From Chondrilla cf. caribensis (taxonomy: Eukaryota; Porifera; Demospongiae; Chondrillida; Chondrillidae): a stretch of DNA of 64,000 nucleotides. Shown here piece by piece: positions 35,270 to 47,861 of this stretch. Positions within the stretch are counted from its first letter, which is position 1. Every line of letters starts with the position of its first letter. Under the pieces are notes generated by a model that saw only the letters and a program-made list of their open reading frames with translations, did no database searches and was not told where the DNA came from. The DNA lies in assembly GCA_964020155.1 (NCBI GenBank), contig OZ026559.1, positions 4,203,174 through 4,267,173 of the forward strand, in the 5' to 3' direction. The translations under genes were made by a program, and so were the position numbers.

Positions 35270-35965
35270 ACACAATAGTCATACACATGTTCAGTAATGT
35301 AATCATGTGACACTGCATGCACATATACAGCTGTGTACATGATGGCACATACTGCTGTACATACGTAACTAAATACATCATAAAAATGATGCCATGGATA
35401 TATTATTAGTTCCGAGCTCGAATTCGGCTCAATCCGTTTTGACAAGGTGTTATGTTTTAGTGGAAATACATTGTCTTTTAGAGCTGTCTATTATCAGTAA
35501 GAATATGTGGTAATGCATGCGATATTGACAAAGTGGCTGATGACGCAATGAGCAACTGCTCCGTGTGACGTTGATCACGTGCGATAACACGTGTTCAGTA
35601 TTTGGCAGAGATCGAATGAGTGCGAGCGCCTACTTTTTGTTTGAACGTATTTTCGAAACTTGTAATAATTAATCAGGAAGGAAATGAGAATGAAGGGTTT
35701 GTCGTATTCCCTTTGAACAGATGAGGTCCCTTTCTTTGGAGCACCACGTGGAGTAGGAGAATGAAATGACGGAAGAATTGAACTCCAGATGTTGTCCGAA
35801 GAGACAGTTTGAATGTTTCGCGTGTGTCTATTCCGATCTTTTACACTGACTAACCCTGTTAATAATATCAAGAACTTGATGCTTTATTGATTATACAAGT
35901 GTATATTTGAGCGATATATTTCCAAGAGTGGTTCGCGATTGATGTTTTGTGTGCAACTTTGTGGT
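35270..35965. repeat. E-box/CRE module, copy 4
   Basis: Contains GGCTGATGACGCAATGAGCA, GTGACGTTGATCACGTGCGA, TAACACGTGTTCAG and GAACTCCAGATGTTGTCCGA. It is paralogous to 15110-15750. A 98-codon minus-strand frame here is not conserved in the other copies. Confidence 0.65.
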
Positions 35966-35969
35966 TATT

Positions 35970-36053
35970 GCCCGGGTATGTCCTCCACTAGATGGTTTAG
36001 CCCGATTGATGGGGTAGAAGGCATTGAGGAGTTGTTGATAGTCGTCAGAATAG
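35970..36053 (-). pseudogene. B-family exon 1 fragment (deleted copy)
   Basis: Same relic as 15753-15909, with an internal deletion joining GGTATGTCCTCCA directly to CTAGATGGTTTAGCCCG. Only two short pieces of the ectodomain remain. Confidence 0.75.
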
Positions 36054-37456
36054 TAGCACAGCCTTAGTCTCGCATAACTTCCACTGTGCGATGAAAAATT
36101 AGTTTGATAGTAGTGCGATGAAAAGTTAGGCGGAAGTGTGTCTGGTTAATGAGACTAGCACAGCCTAGTATATACATAATAATATTATGGGTATATTACT
36201 AGACTTGGTCCCACTGCTATTCAACACTATATTCCTATTATGGATCTTTTTATCTGTAAACTTGAATTTTGATACTTATATTCTGTAACAGTTTCAACTT
36301 TTTTATTTTATGTACCCTTCAATTATTATTTAATCCCTTTCTAGATTTACATGCAGCTGTTTTCCCACGTGAGGTAAAAGCAATAAACATAACCTTTTCA
36401 TGCCAACCCTCATACAGGGAAGGATTGTAGGCAATGCTTCAAAACAGCTCACACTCAGGAGGCAACTTGCTCACTTGGGAATTAACCTAATTCCAGCTGC
36501 TTTCAATCCACGAACTTATAAACAAACGCATGACCTATTTATGCATTAACTCTGGTTTAAGCCTGCTACATACACTGAAATAGTATTGATTATCCTTATT
36601 TGTTTGTTTTAAGGGGAACTAAGGGTTTCAAATTTGTTAACCTCAGTCAATATTGTGTTGAGTACTGTTCAATTTTGAAACAGCTGATGGAAATTCATAA
36701 TTAAACGGCTCCGATCCAGGGCTGTTAAATAATAGTAAGATATAAAAATAACCTGTTTTTCATTTCATATTTAACGTTTTCACAATTTTAGTTTCTTTTT
36801 TTTCAATAATAATTGTTTCTATACAGTTGTATACCATATTAAAATATTTCAGTGACAGCGTACATTATGCCATTGCACAACTTAATAAGTAATACACCAT
36901 GTTAACCGCTTAGCTTATACTCCTGGTTCGTATATGAATATAAGGTCATACAATTTTACCTGTTTAATTGCTGGATGCATAATAACTGCACTTCATAATG
37001 AATATGTACATGCATGTTTTGTGTGCCCTCCAACAGGAAGATGCATTGATTAATAGGATTTGGGTAATATTTCCATGATTCACACATCCACCGTGATATA
37101 AATTATTGTGTGCAATTCAATAATTTTGTTGAATGAATTGTTCAACACACTTAGTAAACATTCATTTTTATTAAAATTGTCTGTTAGTTTGTGCCAGAAA
37201 ACTGTAGTACAAGGAGGTTTGGCAGATGCAGTAGTAACAGATTGAAGAAATAGATTTGCTGTACATACACACAAATATACTGACATGTTGACAACCTTGG
37301 ATTCAATGCCACAGAAAGTAGGTTTGTGTTTGGGATTTGTATTGATTTATTAATTGTTTCTTTATATACAATTGATATCAAAATCTTAATTCAAGACCAT
37401 TATGAAGATTTCATACAATTTCAACCTTGAGCTCGAACTGTTCAATGTACACTTTA
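36054..37456. other. Intergenic stretch before A5
   Basis: Paralogous to about 15910-17300. No gene is recognised. The copy of the A3 promoter and signal-peptide region is missing because of the deletion at about 37457. Confidence 0.5.
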
Positions 37457-38692
37457 GGTCGTGATGGCAAAGATGGCTCTCCAGGGATACCATCTCCTCC
37501 AGGCCCCCAGGCCCCCCAGGTCCCCCAGGTCCCCCTGGTCCTAGTGATGGTCTTCCTGCATTGCTCTCCTGGTCTCCCTGGTCCAGCTGGTCCCACTGGT
37601 CCTCCAGGATCTCCAGGTCCCAGTGGAGTCAACCTTGATGAACTTCGTGAGATTGTTCGTTTGATGGCTAAAGAAGAACTGAAGAACTTGACATCTGAAG
37701 ATCGTGAACCAGTGAAGGTGGTTGTTGAGTATGATAAACTGTGTCCCACGAATGAGCCCACCCCTTCCACACCTACATATAATCCCCTAAAATCCTCACC
37801 AACTCCTAAGGAACCTAATTCCCTACCCACATTACCTACCAGGACCACAAGGCGATGTGCTCGAGGTCTGACTCGTAGAGACCAAGGTCAATCTTGTTGA
37901 GATATCTATCAGTGCAACCCTCACCTCAGCTCAGGCTACTACTGGATAACCACAAAACATGGAATAAGATACTACGAAATACTCCACTTTGTCTACTGTC
38001 AGATGGAAGACAAGAATTGTGGATTGTGAGGAATGATGAGAGTTGGGTTCTTGAACATGACAGACTCTGCAGTGAGCTGCCCTCCTTCGTTGATCATGAC
38101 CAATCAATCAGGGAAGAGACTTTGCATCAGTTCGGCCATGGGTCGGGATCAGTTTTCTTCAGTGGAATATGAAACTTACAATGAAAGCTATGAATATGTT
38201 TGCGGAAGAGCTGTTGGCTATTCTTACCATACTCCGCATGCTTTTTATTTCAGTAACCCAGGTAGAAGGATGTTCACTTCAATTGACCAGCCTTATGTCG
38301 CTGGATTGTCCATTACTTACAGAGCCAATGGCAAACGGGAACACATTTGGTCCTTTGCTGGTGGGGCATATGGAAAGCAGGGAAGTGGTAATAACTGTCC
38401 TTGTAATACAGGTGGTGATAGACCCCCACGTTATGTTGACAACAACAACTACTATTGTGAGGCCAGTCGCTTGATCGCATCAAAGGAGAGAATATGGTAC
38501 ATGAACAACACTCTTTGGGACGGGAAGGACTGCTATCCCACATCTCGATGTTGTGACAACAGACGTCAGCCGTGGTTCTTTACGGCTCTACCATATCATG
38601 TGAATACCAATATTGAAGTACGCTGGATGGATCCACAGTATAGAAGCAATGGCATGGTTGGCATCAAACTGCTGGAATTGTATGTGTACTAA
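37457..38692 (+). pseudogene. A5: collagen-like gene, 5' deleted and carrying two stops
   Basis: Paralogue of A3. Sequence equivalent to about 17296 in the A3 flank (TTCAATGTACACT) is joined directly to the collagen codons (GTCGTGATGGCAAAGATGG). About 470 bases carrying the promoter, start and signal peptide are therefore gone. Small indels put part of the collagen out of frame ([15 protein letters not shown]) before [13 protein letters not shown] resumes. Two TGA stops (37898-37900 and 38027-38029) both replace CGA codons found in A3. From 38030 the domain is open to the TAA at 38690-38692 (LNMTDSAVSC, YVCGRAVGY, HIWSFAGG, YYCEAS, NTLWDGKDC, SRCCDN). It does not carry A3's TAA insertion, so the two genes died independently. 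Confidence 0.9.
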
Positions 38693-39751
38693 CTATAGTG
38701 CGGTGTGGAGCATTCATTGGTTAGCATCAATTTAACTAATAATATGAATGAAGTAATTATTAATTCTACATACAGTATTAATTTACATTGCTCTAGCTAT
38801 TGAGTCATACATAAGTCTTGAGTGTGTTATATATAATTAAATTTCTGATTTGTTACACAATTTATGTAATCTGAGAGCATGCATGGAGGGTACATCTGTT
38901 TTGCATTTTCTCAACAGAAGATATTGAATCAATAACATACATGAATACACCCTTATGTTATAAATAAAATTGTACATATATTATTACACCAGCTCAGTGG
39001 TGTTGGAGTATATCTTGATAATAATCATAATATATAGATAATGCCGGATGTGTATATAGGTAGAGTAGTATGAGTCAGGGTAATATTTTGATATTACTGA
39101 ATGATATGAAACATGCACACAGTCTCTTGTACAGAGAATGAGCTATTCTTAATAGCTGAAGCCACCTAGTGTGGCTAGAATATAGAATAGAATAATTAGA
39201 ATAATAATAATAGATTACATATTAATAGAATTTTAGAATATATACACCATTTCCACTAATTATAAACAATTATATAATTATGATAGTGTCTTGTACTTTA
39301 ATGCTTTGTATTAGGCTTGTGCAGTAACGATAACATTTGTATGAACCACTATCCTTCATCAGTATGACATGCTAATTTTCTTTGCTGATTCCCTCTCCAC
39401 AACAAGTACCTTTTAAGTAACTCATTACTTTCGAGTATGTGGTAATAATATATGAACAGGAAGCATCAAAACCGCATATGCTAAGTGCTGAACCACATAC
39501 GTTGTTCAGACACATGATGCATGATAATCGGTGAAGGAAATAAACAGTGCGTACCTACAATGCAACTGGTTCTTATATAATCTATAAGGATGAAAAAATT
39601 GTACTAGTCATGGCATGTGACCTAGTTCAACAGTTTGTGGCGATTGTTGTAGACTTGCCCTATTGTGCTCCTTAGTGCAAGTCTTGGCTCTCTGGAGAGA
39701 AGAAACTGGAAACAGGTTATATTGACAAATGATGACAAAGATGTGCTGGCC
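38693..39751. other. A5 3' flank
   Basis: Paralogous to 19003-20157. No gene is recognised. Confidence 0.5.
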
Positions 39752-40039
39752 CTACAAAGGACTGTATAGTTCACTTTCTGACATGTCTTGAAAGTGTTTC
39801 ACATGGCCCTTTCCTTGAGTGTGGCGTGTAACATCATTAAAACCCCCATGTGCTGCTCTGAAGTGGTCTTGACAGAGCTTACAGTAGGCAAATGATGGTC
39901 CACAAATACTAGCTGTGATTCCAGGTGGAACCGTCCACGTAGACAGGAAATCTGGCTGGTTTTCATTTGGCTGACTGAAAGGACTTCCATGTGTCCAACT
40001 TGCCCCATGGTTGCACCATAGAAACTCCATACTACACAA
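39752..40039 (-). CDS. Small one-zinc-finger protein frame (95 codons), possibly a transposase relic
   Basis: Open from MCSMEFLWCNHGASWTHG to a stop. Residues about 35-45 are TVPPGITASIC. Residues about 52-80 carry a Cys-x2-Cys ... His-x5-His finger (YCKLCQDHFRAAHGGFNDVTRHTQGKGH). The spacing and the HGG..DV..H pattern resemble the N-terminal finger of hAT-type transposases and proteins derived from them. Nothing else of a transposase is present. Frameshifted or truncated copies lie at 20158-20431 and 62181-62390, each about 1 kb 3' of a B gene. It could be an exon of an unseen gene or a decaying relic; the second is likelier. Confidence 0.4.
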   Translation of the reverse strand: MCSMEFLWCNHGASWTHGSPFSQPNENQPDFLSTWTVPPGITASICGPSFAYCKLCQDHFRAAHGGFNDVTRHTQGKGHVKHFQDMSESELYSPL

Positions 40040-40239
40040 TCTGAGGATGATTTATTCATAGCATAAAGAATTAAATTTTATTCATATCATGAATAAATTA
40101 TCCATTGCACGAGTGCATATTCCGTACAAGTCGTTCCTTTATCGTACAACGGAGAGAAATCCTAATTTCTGTACAATTGCGAATAATTACCTATGGTTGG
40201 CAGCACTGTTTTCGGTGTGCAACAATTATTATTCACATT

Positions 40240-40620
40240 GCATATTTTGTCCAAATTCCTGCAGTATTCCTTCATTTTCAATCAATGATCTTATATGATA
40301 CGTATAATATTATATATAGCTGTGTAGTCCACATGTACTAATATATATATATATGTTGTGATAAGTGTAGTTTATTCCCGGGTATGTCCTCCATGGATAG
40401 GTCCCAAGTGAGCACTCTTCAGGAAGTGGGTCTGTGTAGTTGGTGAAGTAGGCTATGATGACACTAGATGGTTTAGCCCGATTGATGGAGCAGGGTAGAA
40501 GCCATTGAGGAGTTTGCATGATAGTTGTCGGTATGTAAGCTTAATTTAATGGAGTTTAGTACTTCAAAGAGATCATCATAGCAATCTTCGAACTCCTTCA
40601 GTTTCTATCATTCCAAATTT
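40240..40620 (-). pseudogene. Relic of B-family exon 1, diverged subtype (B6 block)
   Basis: Same as the relic at 20640-20990: MQTPQWLLPCSINRAKPSS, FTNYTDPLPEECS and YPWRTYPGINYTYHN, followed by a short AT expansion. No linked signal peptide or TM exon. Confidence 0.7.
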
Positions 40621-40907
40621 GGTAATTGATGTAAGGGGGAGGGGGTGACCATTTGGGGGATAGTACCATGCATCTCTTCAATCACCTACACATAAATGTA
40701 TATTATCAAACATTTATATAATACCATTTAAATCATGAAGTTGCAAGTGCTATGCTTACATACAAAAGGAGTACGTCAATATTAATTGTAATGTTATTAT
40801 GCATAGTGTTGTGTGTAGAACATTTTTGAAAAGATAACTAATATATAAAATGAATAGCGAGAGCATAGCATACTGCTGCACATATTTATTGATATCAAAT
40901 GTGCTAA

Positions 40908-42601
40908 CTACTGAAAGTTTTGTTGTTGAAAAATTTGCCTCATCTCCAACTTCACTTTATGGTACAACACCTGTATCATCCACCATGCTATTGGTAGGGC
41001 AGTGTAGCGTAGTACAAAGTAGAGAGATTTGGTGAAGCTCTGAGTCTCTTCTCCATATTTACTCAAATGTAGTACAAGTGTAATACTTAATGTTAGTGAT
41101 CCAAATCCAAAGACAAGTACTGCTATGAACATGAGTATCAGTATCTGTCGAAGTGCTTGTTTTGGTGTGATTCTGTATTCCTCATCTTTGATGAAGATTT
41201 GATCAATTGTGAAGGGAATGGATGTTATGATGATGCATACAAACATTGCACACCACACTGTGAGAATGGCAAATCCGTACAAGTGTGGATTTGCACTCAC
41301 TAGTAAGAGTTGAAATGGAAGACATATTAATAGACCCACTACACTCATGTAGATCCCCCAGAGAGATATTGTTGTAATGATTCTGTGTTGATTTCTTCGA
41401 CAACATTTTGTGAATATGCTCCATGTTCTGGGAATGGGAAATGTGATGTACTTGGTGTGAATGTAGGCGAGCATTAGGGAGCTGATTAGCATAAACCCCA
41501 AAAGAAAGTTTGATGTTGTACAATTTGTAATTACATCAGTATATGGATAACATGTTGCTATGTGTATTTTGAGTATCATGTAACCGTTGAAGACATGAGC
41601 AAGACTTGCTACAGCCCAGAATAAGGGTACTTTAGCTTTGCTCCTACTTTGTTGTAGACTCTTGATCAGTTGTCCTCCCTTGGTGTAGAGTAGGAAGGGA
41701 ACTAGTAGAGGAATAGTCATGATCAGAACATAGAATCCTTGATTTGGAATGCGAAAGTTGTGTTTTCCCTGAGGCATGTTGTGATTTATCCGAACATCGT
41801 ATCCAAGTTCTACCCCAAACCTCAATTCCATATATAACACTCCTGATGATTTCTCTTCATATTGTCTTTGAAGCTTTCCAGAAATCACTGACAAAATCTA
41901 CATTTTTATTTTAAAAAGGAATGAGATTCACATCAGCATAAGCAATACAGATAAGATATTGTGAACAAGAATGAATGAACTGATACAAGAAAGTACGTAC
42001 ATACGTCCACATGTCTTATCTTGCTTAACATAGTCTGTCAAGGATTGTACATGTATGCATGTATAAATACTGTATAAGATATATGCAAGGACATAATATA
42101 TACCTGTATAGTGACAGGTCCTAATGTTGGATAGCCATCAGGAATGAGTGGAGTTTTGATGCAAGCAATCTGGGATGGAAAGTATAAAGGCGAAGATTTG
42201 TTGAATAACAGGTAGTAGGTCACAGTGGGTAGGTATTCTCCAAATTCTAGTAATGTTCCTTTACTGCCAATGCTGTATATCGGTGTAGTGGTCCACATGT
42301 ACCAATATATGTTGTGATAAGTGTAGTTTATTCTCGGGTATGTCCTCCATGGATAGGTCCCAAGTGAGCACTCTTCAGGAAGTGGATCTGTGTAGTTGGC
42401 GAAGTAGGCTATGATGACACTAGATGGTTTAGCCCGATTGATGGGGTAGAAGGCATTGAGGAGTTGTTGATAGTTGTCAGGATAAGCTTTGATGGAGTTC
42501 AATATTTCCAAGGGATCATCACAAACTTGATAGCGATCACATCCTCCACAAATACCTTCTATGAGGATAGTCCACAGAACCAGTATTATTGCTCCACTCA
42601 T
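40908..42601 (-). CDS. B6: seven-transmembrane receptor-like protein, two exons, intact
   Basis: Exon 1 is 42104-42601 (166 codons, MSGAIILVLWTILIEGICGG), the intron 41898-42103 (GT..AG, phase 0) and exon 2 40908-41897 (329 codons plus TAG); 495 aa. Ectodomain: CDRYQVCDD, YFANYTDPLPEECS, NYTYHN, LFNKSSPLYFPSQIAC. Exon 2: ILSVISGKLQRQ, then ELRFGVELGYDVRINHNM, then seven helices with inner loops QSRSKAKV, TKCCRRNQHR and KDEEYRITPKQ. It is the block paralogue of B3, but its upstream flank matches B1 and B2, so the unit is mosaic. The receptor class is not identified. Confidence 0.83.
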
Positions 42602-42744
42602 TCTTCACTCAATCGTACCTGGTCACACATGGGAGACATCAATAGTGAATCACTCTTATTGTACATTCAACTATATTATTGCAAATTTTCACCTTCCATT
42701 CAGGATGTTTCCCATATTTATGGATCACAATTTTCTAATATTAT

Positions 42745-42785
<41 letters not shown>

Positions 42786-43734
42786 TTCAGATTCCCATTT
42801 TCACTTTCAAAATTATCCCTGACAAAACTGATTGTACAATACTGATTTCGTTTTGCTTTCGATTTCAACTCCTCCTGAGCTGATAGTCCACACTAGAATA
42901 CGATGCATCCTACCAAGTCTTACACAGTTGTAGCTAGCTAGAGTGTATATAATGAGCATAATACTATAATGGTAGCATCTTAGTACATACAATGTTCATG
43001 GGATGAACTCTGACTGTTACAGGCCTACAGCTGCTGCAGACACCCTCATTCATCCAACCCTTCAAAGCTTGTTGGGTGTTTGGAATAATTAGAGTGGTCT
43101 CTTCAGAGTTGAATTCCAAGAGAACCGGTCAACCATCTTCAACCAGGCTGTTGGCTGAAGGTAGGTTTCATGTTTACTGTAATATGCAGAGAGTACCTGG
43201 TAGACTGGTGACTTGTGTTGTCGTAGGTCACTGTGATAATATTATGATACATTTTACACACACTTTTGCATGTACATTCGGATGTGGTACCAGTGATAAT
43301 TTTAGACTATTGCTATCCATGGACTGTCCACATCAAACTTAATACCAGAGGTACAGATACTTGTACTCCCTCCTGGAGGTGGTTTGGACCAGCTGGGGAC
43401 CAGCAAGATAGGTCTTAATCTTGTCACTTGTCACACTGTGTTTCCCCTTCATCAATACATTACAAGTAATAATGCATAAATTAAATTTTGTATGTACCTA
43501 CACTAACCTCGTTATTCTCTAGCAGGATAATTCCACAAAGGATAAAGGATGTGTGACTTAGCTATACCCTGCCAAGGATGATTCCCTTCTTCCAGAACAT
43601 CATTCATTCTATTGCTTGAAGGTCACAAAACCATAATCACAAAACAGCACTTTCATCTTCAATGAACCTCACAATTGAGTCTACTCACGTATATATGGGG
43701 TTAATGGAGAGGTTTCAACATCCATTGAAAGAAT
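42602..43734. other. Upstream region of B6
   Basis: Near-identical to the 5' flanks of B1 and B2, including a TA microsatellite (about 42749-42780) and the block from about 42970 to 43500. No gene is recognised. Confidence 0.55.

Positions 43735-43808
<74 letters not shown>
43735..43808. repeat. (GT)n microsatellite
   Basis: Uninterrupted GT tract at the left edge of an E-box/CRE module. Modules at 7060 and 59690 also start beside long GT tracts. Confidence 0.95.
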
Positions 43809-43811
<3 letters not shown>

Positions 43812-43819
43812 CATTCATA

Positions 43820-44640
43820 AGCTTAAGTCTACACAATACAGGGTCATTGGGAGCATTTGAATGGAGAAGAAATAGTACATTCATTTGAATGTTAGATAAA
43901 TAATCACTGATGTTTATTTAGTTCTGATTTTGGCTCAACGTTTTGAACAAGGTGTAGTTTTATAATGGGGATACATTGCATTCTAGAGTTGTTCATTAAC
44001 AGTACAAGCAACATAGTAATGTATACGATATCACCATTATAAGGCTGATGACGTAATAATCAATTTGCACCGTGTGACGACGGTCACGTGCAATAACACG
44101 TGTTCGATATTTGACGAAGATCGGACTAGCGTGAGTGCCTTCTTTTGCTTGAGCGTATTTGGAAAAGAGAATTGATCAGGAAGGAAATGAGAATGAAGGA
44201 TTCTTCGTGTTCCCCTTGATAAGATGATGTCCCTTTCTTGGAGGTCAGTGTGGAGTAGGAGAATGAGATGACGGCAGAAGGATCGAACTCCAGATGTGGT
44301 CCGAAGACAGCTCGACGAAATTTCGTGTGTGTCTATTGCCGATCTTCGTACATTGACTAACCGTGTTTGAAATATCAAGAAATGGACGTTTTTTAACTAT
44401 ATACCTGAGCGACATTTTCAATAGAGTGGTTCGCTTTTGTTGTTCAGTGTACTTCTATACAAATAATACATTATTTACATTGTTGTTGTCGTTGTTGTCG
44501 TTACTCCTAGTTTATCATAATTCTATACTGCCTTCTAGTACAGTGTGAGGTGATACAGACCTTAAGGTTCCCCTACATATTGGTATGTCCCCTACAGTGT
44601 ATCCATGTGTACCCTCTAGTGGTAGGGAGTCCTTAGTTTG
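43820..44640. repeat. E-box/CRE module, copy 5
   Basis: Contains AAGGCTGATGACGTAATAAT, GTGACGACGGTCACGTGCAA, TAACACGTGTTCG, GAACTCCAGATGTGGTCCGA and GATACAGACCTTAAGGTTCC. It is nearly identical to the copies at 7060-7925 and 59690-60550. Confidence 0.65.
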
Positions 44641-46148
44641 GTGTGTGCTTTTACTAGTTACTTGAATATGAGTAATATTAATGATGGAGTGTAACTATTA
44701 CAGGTAGACTGAGCTGTGTTGTGTACATATACCTGTCTTTCAGGAGAAAGATTTAATTGTTGTAATTCATCATAGTATCATGTAGAAGACATGCATGGAT
44801 GTGTCCGTGTGGTGGAGGTGGATTTTGTAAGGTGGGGGAGGGTATATTTGAGTTGGACATTGACCATTGTTTATATTAGTAAACTGTACCTTGAAGCCTG
44901 TCTGGTTGCCTATTGCCACATTAGGTTGTGGTTTGTTAAGATAAAGAATGTCTCTCATCTGACTGCTACCATGTACCTGGAAGACCATCCTTCATTTGGT
45001 GTATATATTTGTTTGTATATATATACATATTACCTAATTAAAGCAGTGCATGTACAATGTAATAACTTGCTAATTATTACCCACCTGGTGTTAGAGGAGT
45101 GTAACAGCAGACAACCCTCACAATACATACATATGCAGTATGTGTAGGATGTTTACTGGTAATTGGTATCACCGGCTATAGCTGTGTATTGGAATAATTA
45201 CATGGATACACATTTGAGCACATGCAGCAATGTGTATTGTGTACATGTGTACATACCTGTGTGGGTTGCATACTGCCAGTGGCACCACAAGGTTGAGACA
45301 ACTACATGACTGAGGTGGATCATGTGTGGGTTTGTACTGATATTGGCTAAGGTGGTCACGATCCTGAAACAGTTGCTCAATTGCAACCATCTCTGTTTAT
45401 TGTAAGCTGTAAGACGTCCATATATTTCGACCTACTCACTCGGAATATGTCTGGATGCATTGAATTGTACCCTCAACTCAGTCTGCATACATTGTCGATT
45501 TAATAATAATAATATCATTATTGTAATAGAATATTTGCTGCTCTAATTGAGTATGAAACAATTTTGTGTTAAAATTAGATTAATTATACTTCTTGACACA
45601 AGAATAATATATATAATATATGTAGCAGGTCCATTGCTCTGATAGTGGAGTGAGTATAAAACCATTTTCAATTTACAATGTGTTCAAATCACAAAGTTTA
45701 TAAATTAATGAAATAATTATCACAATGGTGTCGTTGAATACTCTCAAGTGAAGCTCACTGTACTACAAACACATGATAATATGTATGTATATGCACATAT
45801 AAAACATATGCATGTATCATGAGTTTTACATGTTCCATGCTATTATACAATATACACATAATGTCCTATACAAGCAGGTGGATGCTTGTTAGCATCACAA
45901 CTGTTGCATTCCAATGTCCACCTCAATGCACAAACACTCAAACAGGAAATAACTTCAATCTTTACAATGCAATAGGAGTGAAGTTAAGCGGGTGTGTGTA
46001 TAAGTGTGGTCACCACAAGTCACTTGATCAGCTCACATGATCCTCCTACACTCTGCTCTCCATATATATTACACTTGACTATACACAGACTAGTTTACCA
46101 GTGATCCAGCTCAGTATAATATTGTACATACATACGGACTTGTGATCG
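44641..46148. other. Intergenic region before A6, duplicated at about 60550-62100
   Basis: Matches the later copy in blocks (CTGTCTTTCAGGAGAAAG, CATGCATGGATGTGTC, AACTGTTGCATTCCAATGTC). Short frames in it are not conserved. The last about 100 bases probably hold the A6 promoter; a TATA-like CCATATATATTACAC lies about 90 bases before the start. Confidence 0.45.
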
Positions 46149-47392
46149 ATGGAGCAGAAAAGTTTATTGATCTTTGTCATATCCCTTGTGATTGCACTTG
46201 GAACAGCAACTGCTCAAAAGTGTAGTGCAAGACGCCTACCAATGGGACCACTGTTAGGTCCTCCTGGTCGTGATATGGCAGCAGGTCGCGATGGTCTCCC
46301 CGGTCCTCCAGGCTCTCCAGGTCCCAGTGGAGTCAACTTTGATGAACTTCGTGAGATTGTTCGTTTGATGGCTAAAGAAGAACTGAAGAACTTGACATCT
46401 GAAGATCGTGAACCAGTGAAGGTTGTTGTGGAGTGTGACAAACTGTGTCCTGCAACTGATACAACCACCTCTAAACCTGCCAGTAATAATTCCACCCAAC
46501 AACCAACTACTCAGCCCTCCTCGGTAAAAACCTACACACCTCAGCCTGGTAGCACTCAAGGAAATCGATCTTGTGGAGAAGGACTGACCGTCAATGACCC
46601 AGCAATGTCTTGCCAACATGTTCTCCTCTGTAACTCCCACCTTCGGGTTACTACTGGGTTTATACCAACCATCACTCCAATCTGAACCGTGGAATTGTTC
46701 GTGTGTACTGTCACATGGAACCTGACATCTGTGGAGTGGCTGGAGTGATGCGTGTGGCCTTCTTGAACATGACTGACACTAGAGTCAATTGCCCATATCC
46801 ACTGACACAGGTCACACAGTCTGGAAAGAGGATGTGTGTCAGCCCAACATCTGGAGCTCAGTTTTCCACTGTTGAATTTGGTGCTTACAGTATTGACTAT
46901 AACTACGTGTGTGGAAGAGCCATCGGATATGCCTACTACAAAAACTACGCTTTCCACTACAGTTCTTCTCCGTACTCAACCATTGAACAACCATACCTGA
47001 GTGGATTGTCCATCACCTGCCAAATCAAAGGTAAACGCAACCACATATGGTCCTTCGCTGCTGGATTACGTGAAGTCAGCAGCGCTCATACTGCAAATTG
47101 TCCTTGTGCTGCCAGCACTGGTAGAACTCCTCCATGGTTTGTTGGGCACAACTACTACTGTGAATCAGGATCTCATGGTGATCCCCCCAGGCAGTGGTTG
47201 ACGGGGAACCCCCTGTGGGATGGGAAGGGTTGCTATTCCAAATCTAATTGTTGTGCCAACAATCGCTTGCCGTGGTTCATGAATGCTGTGCTAGAGACTA
47301 CCAATTCCGATATTGAAGTTCGTTGGATGGACCCACAAACCCATGCTAATGGGGCGATAGGCATTGAACAATTGGAGTTGTATGTGTACTAA
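46149..47392 (+). pseudogene. A6: collagen-like secreted protein gene with one frameshift
   Basis: Start MEQKSLLIFVISLVIALGTATA is a signal peptide. The Pro/Ser segment is absent and the collagen is short ([29 protein letters not shown]). The helix segment, a Thr/Ser/Gln-rich linker with NNST, and the domain start (SCGEGLTVNDPAMSC) follow. At about 46643 four bases are missing relative to the other copies (CTTCGGGTTACTAC against CTTCCATCCGGATACTAC), so translation ends at 46685. In the shifted frame the domain continues without a stop to TAA at 47390-47392: VYCHMEPDICG, VMRVAFLNMTD, GKRMC, YVCGRAIGYA, HIWSFAAG, NCPCAAS, YYCESG, NPLWDGKGC, SNCCANN, DIEVRWMDPQ. The single lesion could be an allele or a consensus error. 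It is the only near-complete member of its subtype here. Confidence 0.8.
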
Positions 47393-47861
47393 CAGATCTA
47401 CTCTAAGTATAAGCAGCATTTGATCTCACAAGAGTTACCTGTTGTAGCATATAACACTGTAGGCAGTATACTTGTTTATCTACTTTCAATTCTTGTAATT
47501 ACTTGTGGAGTGTATATTATGTAGCAAGCAAATGCTGTAAGGTTAGTTATTAATTGCATATCAAAAGTATTGATCATTCTTTAATTCATGTATCAATATA
47601 AAATCAATTTATGGAAGCACAAGTGCATGAACACATCAGCCATTCTTTGTGCAATGTTTTCCACATTGGATATTGACATACATATGATTCAAAGGAAGCT
47701 GTAATGTTTGAACTAGAGCTGAAGAACATTTAAAAAGATATATTAACTTAATTTTCCAATGTTCTGTGATGACCTCAATAGATGTAGAATGCTTCTTAAC
47801 CTGTCCATCTTTAGTACAAGTAACAGTCACTTTATCACATACGAGTAGAGAGAATAGTGAC
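47393..47861. other. A6 3' flank
   Basis: AT-rich, no gene recognised. It ends at a hAT-like insertion. Confidence 0.45.
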
